64,000 nt of DNA, from assembly GCF_000253155.1 (NCBI RefSeq), contig NC_015291.1, positions 715,001 to 779,000 of the forward strand, read 5' to 3'. Shown here one piece after another: positions 58,618 through 64,000 of the stretch (its first letter is position 1; the number at the start of each line of letters is the position of its first letter). Below the pieces are notes generated by a model, which made no database searches, was not told where the DNA came from, and worked only from the letters and a program-made list of their open reading frames with translations. The DNA comes from Streptococcus oralis Uo5. Its GTDB lineage: Bacteria; Bacillota; Bacilli; Lactobacillales; Streptococcaceae. The translations under genes and the position numbers were made by a program.

Positions 58618-59805
58618 ATGAAAAGAAAAATAAAAAGGACAAAAAAATGGCAATTATACACAGCGATTGGTATTGCCAGTGCTATTGTTATCGGTGCTGC
58701 GGGAATTTTGATTTTTAGACAACCTTCCCAGTCAGCAGTCAAGGAGGAAACCTCTCATATCGTTACTGCTAAGGAAGGTTCCGTTGCTTCATCGGTTCTC
58801 TTGTCAGGTACGGTTACAGCAAAAAATGAACAATACGTTTATTTTGATGCTAGTAAGGGAGATTTAGATGAAATTCTTGTTTCGGTTGGGGACAAGGTCG
58901 AAGAAGGGCAAGCTTTGGTCAAATACAGCAGTGCAGATGCTCAAGCTGCCTATGATGCAGCAGAACGTGCAGTTGCAAAGGCAGACCGTCATATCGAGGA
59001 GTTAAACAAAGCTCGTGAAAATGCATCAGCTGCACCAGCTTCTCCACAGGTTCCAACAGAAGCTGGACTCCCAGAACAAGCGCAAGCAGCGACTTCTTCA
59101 GTATCTTCTATTGATTCTCAAATCAGTGATGCCAAGGATAACCGTGCAGATGCTGTGGCTCAGCTCAACAAGGCTCAAGCTCAGCTAGATGCTGCAACTG
59201 TCCTCAGTACACTAGAAGGGACTGTAGTTGAAGTCAATCGTAATGTTTCCAAATCGCCAACAGGTAATAGCCAAGTGGTAGTACATGTCGTAAGTAATGA
59301 AAACTTGCAGGTCAAAGGGGAGTTGTCTGAATACAACCTTGCTAATCTTTCTGTTGGGCAAGAAGTTACCTTTACTTCGAAGGTTTACCAAGATAAGAGC
59401 TGGACAGGAAAAATTAGCTATATTTCTGATTATCCTAAAAACAACGGAGAAGCAGCAAATGCAGCCCTTGGAGGAAATACTGGATCTAAGTACCCTTATA
59501 CTGTTGATGTGACTAGCGATATCGGTGAGTTAAAACAAGGCTTCTCAGTCAGTGTGGAAGTCAAAAACAAGAGTAAGGCCATCCTTGTTCCTTTAACAAG
59601 TGTTGTTACCGAAAATGACAAAAACTATGTCTGGCTCGTTGACGACCAGAAAAAAGCGAAGAAGGTAGAAGTTACTTTGGGGAATGCGGACGCAGACAAC
59701 CAAGAAATTACTTCAGGTTTGACAGACGGAGCCAAGGTCATCAGTAATCCAACATCTTCCTTGGAAGAAGGAAAAGAGGTGAAGGCTGATGAAGAAACTA
59801 ATTAG
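58618..59805 (+). CDS. Efflux RND/MacA-like periplasmic adaptor (membrane fusion protein)
   Basis: 395 residues from the ATG at 58618, with AAAGGAG eight bases before. A basic N-terminus and one membrane segment (about 12-32) are followed by a lipoyl-like barrel with VSVGDKVEEGQALVKY, a helical hairpin (about 110-200), and beta-barrel segments. In Gram-positives such adaptors work with MacB-like permeases. The pneumococcal version (SP_0785-0787) has been linked to antimicrobial-peptide resistance, from family knowledge. The next gene overlaps its end. Confidence 0.9.
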   Translation: MKRKIKRTKKWQLYTAIGIASAIVIGAAGILIFRQPSQSAVKEETSHIVTAKEGSVASSVLLSGTVTAKNEQYVYFDASKGDLDEILVSVGDKVEEGQALVKYSSADAQAAYDAAERAVAKADRHIEELNKARENASAAPASPQVPTEAGLPEQAQAATSSVSSIDSQISDAKDNRADAVAQLNKAQAQLDAATVLSTLEGTVVEVNRNVSKSPTGNSQVVVHVVSNENLQVKGELSEYNLANLSVGQEVTFTSKVYQDKSWTGKISYISDYPKNNGEAANAALGGNTGSKYPYTVDVTSDIGELKQGFSVSVEVKNKSKAILVPLTSVVTENDKNYVWLVDDQKKAKKVEVTLGNADADNQEITSGLTDGAKVISNPTSSLEEGKEVKADEETN

Positions 59806-60487
59806 TCTCAAAAATATCTGCAGGAGTTATCGAAATGGTGACCAAGAACTGCAGGTCCTTAAAAATATCAATCTAGAAGTTCAAGAAGGTGAGTTTGTCG
59901 CCATTATGGGACCGTCCGGTTCTGGTAAGTCCACTTTGATGAATACCATCGGAATGTTGGATACACCAACCAGTGGAGAGTACTACCTTGAAGGGCAAGA
60001 AGTTGCAGGCCTTGGAGAGAAACAACTGGCCAAGGTCCGCAACCAGCAAATCGGCTTTGTCTTTCAGCAGTTCTTTCTCTTGTCCAAGCTTAATGCGCTT
60101 CAAAACGTTGAATTGCCCTTGATTTACGCTGGAGTTTCGGCTTCAAAACGTCGAAAATTGGCTGAGGAATTTCTGGAAAAGGTTGAGCTAACGGAGCGTA
60201 GTCATCACTTACCTTCAGAGTTATCAGGTGGTCAAAAGCAACGTGTAGCGATTGCCCGTGCCTTGGTAAATAATCCCTCTATCATCCTAGCAGACGAACC
60301 CACAGGAGCCTTGGATACCAAGACAGGAAATCAAATCATGCAACTGTTGGTGGAGTTAAACAAGGAAGGGAAGACCATTATCATGGTCACGCATGAGCCT
60401 GAAATTGCTGCCTATGCCACACGCCAAATTGTCATTCGTGATGGTGTTATCTCATCAGACAGTGCCCTAGAAAAGGAGGAAAACTAA
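59789..60487 (+). CDS. ABC transporter ATP-binding protein (MacB/LolD-type)
   Basis: 232 residues. Walker A GPSGSGKST (about 40-48), signature [17 protein letters not shown], Walker B IILADEPTGALD and H-loop MVTHEPE. Member of the MacB/LolD branch by sequence. Overlaps the adaptor gene by 17 bases and precedes the permease by one base. Powers the permease. Confidence 0.93.
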   Translation: MKKLISLKNICRSYRNGDQELQVLKNINLEVQEGEFVAIMGPSGSGKSTLMNTIGMLDTPTSGEYYLEGQEVAGLGEKQLAKVRNQQIGFVFQQFFLLSKLNALQNVELPLIYAGVSASKRRKLAEEFLEKVELTERSHHLPSELSGGQKQRVAIARALVNNPSIILADEPTGALDTKTGNQIMQLLVELNKEGKTIIMVTHEPEIAAYATRQIVIRDGVISSDSALEKEEN

Positions 60488-60488
60488 G

Positions 60489-61748
60489 ATGCAGAATCTG
60501 AAATTTGCCTTTTCATCCATCATGGCTCACAAGATGCGTTCCTTCCTCACCATGATTGGGATTATCATCGGAGTTTCGTCTGTCGTTGTCATCATGGCTC
60601 TGGGAGACTCCATGTCTCGTCAGGTCAATAAAAACATGACCAAATCACAGAAGGATATCCATGTCTTTTTCTCTCCTATCAAAAGCAAGGACGGCTCCTT
60701 TACGCAGAAACAATCCGCTTTGACAGTCAGTGGGAAAGAAGAGGATGTTCATGTTGAACCACCAAAACCACTAGAATCCTGGGTCAAGGAAGCTGCCAAA
60801 CTCAAAGGAGTAGACAGTTACTATGTCACCAACTCGACCAACGTCACCCTATCTTATAAGGATAAGAAAGTTGAACGAGCGACTCTGACAGGCGGAAATA
60901 GCACCTACATGAACGCAGTTGAAAATGAAATCGTTGCGGGTAGAAGTCTAAGACCGCAAGACTACAAGGAATTTGCCAGTGTGATTTTGTTGGATGAAGA
61001 ATTAGCCAAGAGTTTGTTTGATAGTCCAGAAGCTGCGGTTAATCAAGTCATCTCTGTCAATGAATTTAGTTACCGTGTGATTGGCGTTTATACAAGCAAT
61101 GAAGCTAAAACTGCTAAAGCCTTTGGGATTGGTGGTCTTCCAATTACGACCAATATCTCTCTCGCAGCTAATTTTAATACTGATGAAATCTCGAACATCG
61201 TCTTTCGTGTCAATGATACTAGTCTAACACAGACCTTGGGTCCAGAGTTGGCTCGAAAATTGACTGAGATTGCAGGTCTTCAGCAAGGGGAGTACCAAGT
61301 TGCGGATGCAACTGCCGCCTTCCAAGAGGTACAACAACTATTTGGTTTTATGACCACTGTTATCAGTGCCATTGCAGGGATTTCACTCTTTGTTGGAGGA
61401 ACAGGTGTCATGAATATCATGCTGGTCTCGGTGACAGAACGTACGCGTGAGATTGGTCTGCGGAAGGCTCTTGGAGCCACACGGGCTAATATCTTAGTTC
61501 AGTTTTTGATTGAGTCCATGATCTTGACCTTGTTAGGTGGTGTCATCGGTCTTGGGATTGCTGCTGGAATGACCATGTTAGCCGGAGTATTGCTTCAAAA
61601 CATGATTGCAGGTATCGAAGTTGGGGTGTCCCTCCCAATTGCTCTCTTTAGCCTGGCTGTGTCAGCCAGTGTTGGGATGATCTTCGGAGTCTTGCCAGCC
61701 AATAAAGCCTCTAAGCTTGATCCGATTGAAGCCCTTCGTTATGAATAA
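60489..61748 (+). CDS. ABC transporter permease (MacB/FtsX-like)
   Basis: 419 residues. N-terminal membrane segment (about 20-42), a large extracellular MacB-PCD domain (about 43-275), then three C-terminal membrane segments (about 280-410) with FtsX-like MNIMLVSVTERTREIGLRKALGA. The last gene of the three-gene efflux operon, ending at a strong terminator. Substrate not deducible here. Confidence 0.92.
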   Translation: MQNLKFAFSSIMAHKMRSFLTMIGIIIGVSSVVVIMALGDSMSRQVNKNMTKSQKDIHVFFSPIKSKDGSFTQKQSALTVSGKEEDVHVEPPKPLESWVKEAAKLKGVDSYYVTNSTNVTLSYKDKKVERATLTGGNSTYMNAVENEIVAGRSLRPQDYKEFASVILLDEELAKSLFDSPEAAVNQVISVNEFSYRVIGVYTSNEAKTAKAFGIGGLPITTNISLAANFNTDEISNIVFRVNDTSLTQTLGPELARKLTEIAGLQQGEYQVADATAAFQEVQQLFGFMTTVISAIAGISLFVGGTGVMNIMLVSVTERTREIGLRKALGATRANILVQFLIESMILTLLGGVIGLGIAAGMTMLAGVLLQNMIAGIEVGVSLPIALFSLAVSASVGMIFGVLPANKASKLDPIEALRYE

Positions 61749-61762
61749 GATATAGAACAGAA

Positions 61763-61797
61763 AAAAACAAGATGGACACTTGTCTATCTTGTTTTTG
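61763..61797 (+). terminator. Terminator of the MacAB-like operon
   Basis: 14-bp stem with one G-U pair (AAAAACAAGATGGA with TCTATCTTGTTTTT), T-run. Confidence 0.85.
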
Positions 61798-61831
61798 TAT
61801 GGAATTTCCTATCGAAAATCACTAAAAATAT

Positions 61832-61839
61832 GATATAAT
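61832..61839 (+). promoter_or_regulatory. Extended -10 promoter of metG
   Basis: TGATATAAT (TATAAT at 61834-61839); the -35 is weak. Confidence 0.5.
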
Positions 61840-61884
61840 GAAGTGTTAGAAAAACAGGTTTCATTAGCCTGGAAAGGAAAAATT

Positions 61885-63882
61885 ATGTCTGAAAAGAATT
61901 TTTATATTACAACACCGATTTACTATCCGTCTGGTAAACTTCATATCGGTTCTGCCTACACAACCATCGCTTGTGATGTCCTAGCTCGCTACAAACGCCT
62001 CATGGGCTACGATGTCTTTTATCTGACAGGTCTTGATGAGCATGGTCAAAAAATCCAGCAAAAAGCGGAAGAAGCTGGCATCACACCTCAAGCTTATGTT
62101 GATGGGATGGCGGTTGGAGTCAAAGAACTCTGGAAATTACTCGATATCTCATACGATAAGTTCATCCGTACAACTGATGATTACCATGAAAAAGTTGTAG
62201 CACAGGTCTTTGAACGCTTGCTTGCTCAAGATGATATCTACTTGGGCGAATACTCTGGCTGGTATTCAGTTTCAGATGAGGAATTCTTTACAGAAAGCCA
62301 GCTTGCGGAAGTTTTCCGTGATGAAGCTGGAAATGTAACGGGCGGTATTGCTCCATCAGGTCACGAGGTTGAATGGGTTTCAGAAGAGTCTTACTTCCTT
62401 CGCCTCAGCAAATACCAAAATCGCTTGGTTGAATTTTTCAAATCACATCCTGATTTTATCACTCCTGATGGTCGCCTCAATGAAATGTTGCGTAACTTTA
62501 TTGAGCCAGGTTTGGAAGACTTAGCGGTTTCTCGTACAACCTTTACCTGGGGTGTGCCAGTCCCATCAAATCCCAAACACGTTGTCTACGTTTGGATTGA
62601 TGCCCTTCTTAACTATGCGACTGCTCTTGGTTACGGTCAAGAGGATCATGCTAACTTTGACAAGTTCTGGAACGGAACAGTCTTCCACATGGTCGGAAAA
62701 GACATTCTTCGTTTCCACTCTATCTACTGGCCAATCCTTCTCATGATGTTGGATATGAAATTGCCTGACCGCTTGATTGCCCACGGTTGGTTCGTCATGA
62801 AAGACGGCAAGATGTCTAAGTCTAAAGGGAATGTCGTTTACCCTGAAATGCTAGTAGAACGTTATGGACTGGATCCACTTCGTTACTACCTCATGCGTAG
62901 CCTTCCAGTCGGTTCAGACGGAACCTTCACTCCTGAAGACTATGTAGGCCGTATCAACTATGAATTGGCAAATGACCTCGGAAACCTCCTCAACCGTACA
63001 GTTTCCATGATTAACAAGTACTTTGATGGGCAAATCCCTGCCTACGTAGAAGGTGTGACAGACTTTGACAATGCTCTTGCACAAGTAGCAGAGCAATCTA
63101 TCTCTGACTACCATACACACATGGAAGCAGTTGACTACCCGCGTGCCCTAGAAGCAGTATGGACTCTTATCTCTCGCACTAACAAATACATCGATGAGAC
63201 AGCTCCATGGGTCTTGGCTAAGGATGAAGCCCTTCGTGACCAATTGGCAAGTGTCATGAGCCACTTGGCAGCCAGCCTTCGTGTCGTAGCTCACATGATT
63301 GAGCCATTTATGATGGGAACTAGTCGCGCTGTATTGGCACAACTTGGTCTAGCAGAAGTTTCTAGCCTAGAAAACTTGAGCTTGGCAGATTTCCCTGCAG
63401 ATGTGACTGTTGTTGCCAAAGGAACACCAATCTTCCCACGCCTCGACATGGAAGAAGAGATTGCCTATATCAAGGAACAAATGGAAAGCAACAAACCAGC
63501 CGTCGAAAAAGAATGGAATCCAGATGAAGTTGAGCTCAAACTCAACAAGGATGAAATCAAGTTTGAAGACTTTGATAAGGTCGAGATCCGTGTCGCAGAG
63601 GTCAAAGAAGTTTCTAAAGTGGAAGGTTCTGATAAGTTGCTCCAATTCCGCCTAGATGCTGGTGATGGTGAAGATCGTCAAATCCTCTCAGGAATTGCCA
63701 AATACTATCCAAACGAACAAGAATTGGTCGGTAAGAAAGTCCAAATCGTTGCCAACCTCAAACCACGCAAGATGATGAAAAAATATGTCAGCCAAGGGAT
63801 GATTCTCTCAGCTGAACATGATGGACAATTAACCCTTCTCACAGTTGATCCAGCTGTACCAAACGGAAGTGTGATTGGGTAA
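61885..63882 (+). CDS. metG: Methionine--tRNA ligase
   Basis: 665 residues from the ATG at 61885, preceded by AAAGGA. Class I aminoacyl-tRNA synthetase: HIGS signature (about residue 21) and KMSKSKGNV (about 310). The C-terminal domain (about 555-665; [19 protein letters not shown]) is an EMAP/Trbp111-like tRNA-binding domain used for dimerisation. No metal-knuckle Cys cluster is seen where a zinc type would place it, fitting the Gram-positive subtype. Confidence 0.97.
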   Translation: MSEKNFYITTPIYYPSGKLHIGSAYTTIACDVLARYKRLMGYDVFYLTGLDEHGQKIQQKAEEAGITPQAYVDGMAVGVKELWKLLDISYDKFIRTTDDYHEKVVAQVFERLLAQDDIYLGEYSGWYSVSDEEFFTESQLAEVFRDEAGNVTGGIAPSGHEVEWVSEESYFLRLSKYQNRLVEFFKSHPDFITPDGRLNEMLRNFIEPGLEDLAVSRTTFTWGVPVPSNPKHVVYVWIDALLNYATALGYGQEDHANFDKFWNGTVFHMVGKDILRFHSIYWPILLMMLDMKLPDRLIAHGWFVMKDGKMSKSKGNVVYPEMLVERYGLDPLRYYLMRSLPVGSDGTFTPEDYVGRINYELANDLGNLLNRTVSMINKYFDGQIPAYVEGVTDFDNALAQVAEQSISDYHTHMEAVDYPRALEAVWTLISRTNKYIDETAPWVLAKDEALRDQLASVMSHLAASLRVVAHMIEPFMMGTSRAVLAQLGLAEVSSLENLSLADFPADVTVVAKGTPIFPRLDMEEEIAYIKEQMESNKPAVEKEWNPDEVELKLNKDEIKFEDFDKVEIRVAEVKEVSKVEGSDKLLQFRLDAGDGEDRQILSGIAKYYPNEQELVGKKVQIVANLKPRKMMKKYVSQGMILSAEHDGQLTLLTVDPAVPNGSVIG

Positions 63883-63886
63883 AAGC

Positions 63887-63917
63887 AAAAAACCAACGTT
63901 ATGCACGTTGGTTTTTC
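63887..63917 (+). terminator. Terminator of metG
   Basis: Stem AAAAACCAACGT/ACGTTGGTTTTT with a five-base loop and T-run; it overlaps the putative minus-strand gene end. Confidence 0.8.
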
Positions 63918-64000
63918 TTGTTATTTGCAAGATTTTCTAAGAACTGGTCCATCTCCTTTTGCGACCTGAGGACAATTACTTTCTCTGGATAGGTTTGTTG
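63899..64000 (-). CDS. 3' end of a minus-strand gene (partial, hypothetical)
   Basis: An open frame reads into the window edge on the minus strand and ends with a TAA at 63899-63901. Its residues (PEKVIVLRSQKEMDQFLENL then NNKKNQRA) look like real protein rather than noise. The start is outside the window. Function unknown; the other frames are interrupted. Confidence 0.5.
   Translation of the reverse strand, partial: QQTYPEKVIVLRSQKEMDQFLENLANNKKNQRA

Overview
The window is a contiguous piece of chromosome from a mitis-group Streptococcus (S. mitis, S. oralis or a close relative of S. pneumoniae). The evidence is codon usage and moderate AT content, strong Gram-positive ribosome binding sites, and pneumococcus-like gene blocks: potABCD, the shikimate/aromatic operon ending in pheA and a LytR-CpsA-Psr gene, hom-thrB-msrAB, rplJL, rpsP-khpA and rimM-trmD. 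LicD-family genes and a choline-binding repeat remnant also fit, since this group decorates its teichoic acid with phosphocholine. I see no rRNA, tRNA, CRISPR array, prophage or intact insertion sequence. Species assignment is an inference from gene content and remembered synteny.

Layout. 1-3.4 kb: end of potA, then potBCD (polyamine import). 3.5-5.5 kb: AT-rich accessory pair, a frameshifted GIY-YIG nuclease gene and a membrane PASTA protein. 5.5-8.9 kb: T-box leader, a LURP-one-like gene and alaS. 9-10.5 kb: cytoplasmic alpha-amylase on the minus strand. 10.7-21.1 kb: rRNA methyltransferase, then aroD-aroE-aroB-aroC-tyrA-ylbF-aroA-aroK-pheA and a LytR-CpsA-Psr ligase, which together make chorismate and the tyrosine and phenylalanine precursors. 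21.2-28 kb: a variable cell-surface polymer locus with LicD, a glycosyltransferase, a polymerase-LicD fusion, a divergent LicD, a choline-binding protein remnant and a minus-strand flippase; teichoic acid assembly is the likely role. 28-37 kb: mecA, hom, thrB, msrAB, a heterodimeric ABC exporter and an MTA/SAH deaminase-like amidohydrolase. 37-38.3 kb: rplJ-rplL with an L10-type leader. 38.4-41.8 kb: a DUF2268 metalloprotease-like gene behind a MerR-type promoter, an EXLDI protein, a GNAT acetyltransferase flanked by a decayed copy of the 3' end of gdhA, and gdhA itself. 42-55 kb: housekeeping genes (pyrD, holA, sodA, yutD, rlmN, vanZ-like, ABC-F, slrA, rpsP, khpA, mazG-like, a DMT transporter, a hydrolase, rimM, trmD, an ATP-cone protein, ydbC). 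55.4-56.3 kb: an orphan TetR regulator in AT-rich DNA. 56.3-64 kb: bioY, gor, a MacAB-like efflux system and metG.

Most genes are orthodox core functions. The points most worth a second look are the polymerase-LicD fusion in the surface polymer locus, the 19-bp-spacer MerR-type promoter with no regulator gene nearby, the duplicated and decayed gdhA terminus next to the GNAT gene, the frameshifted GIY-YIG nuclease with its PASTA partner, and the candidate CodY and PurR boxes between gdhA and pyrD. I do not see a clearly new multi-gene system, and I have not forced one.
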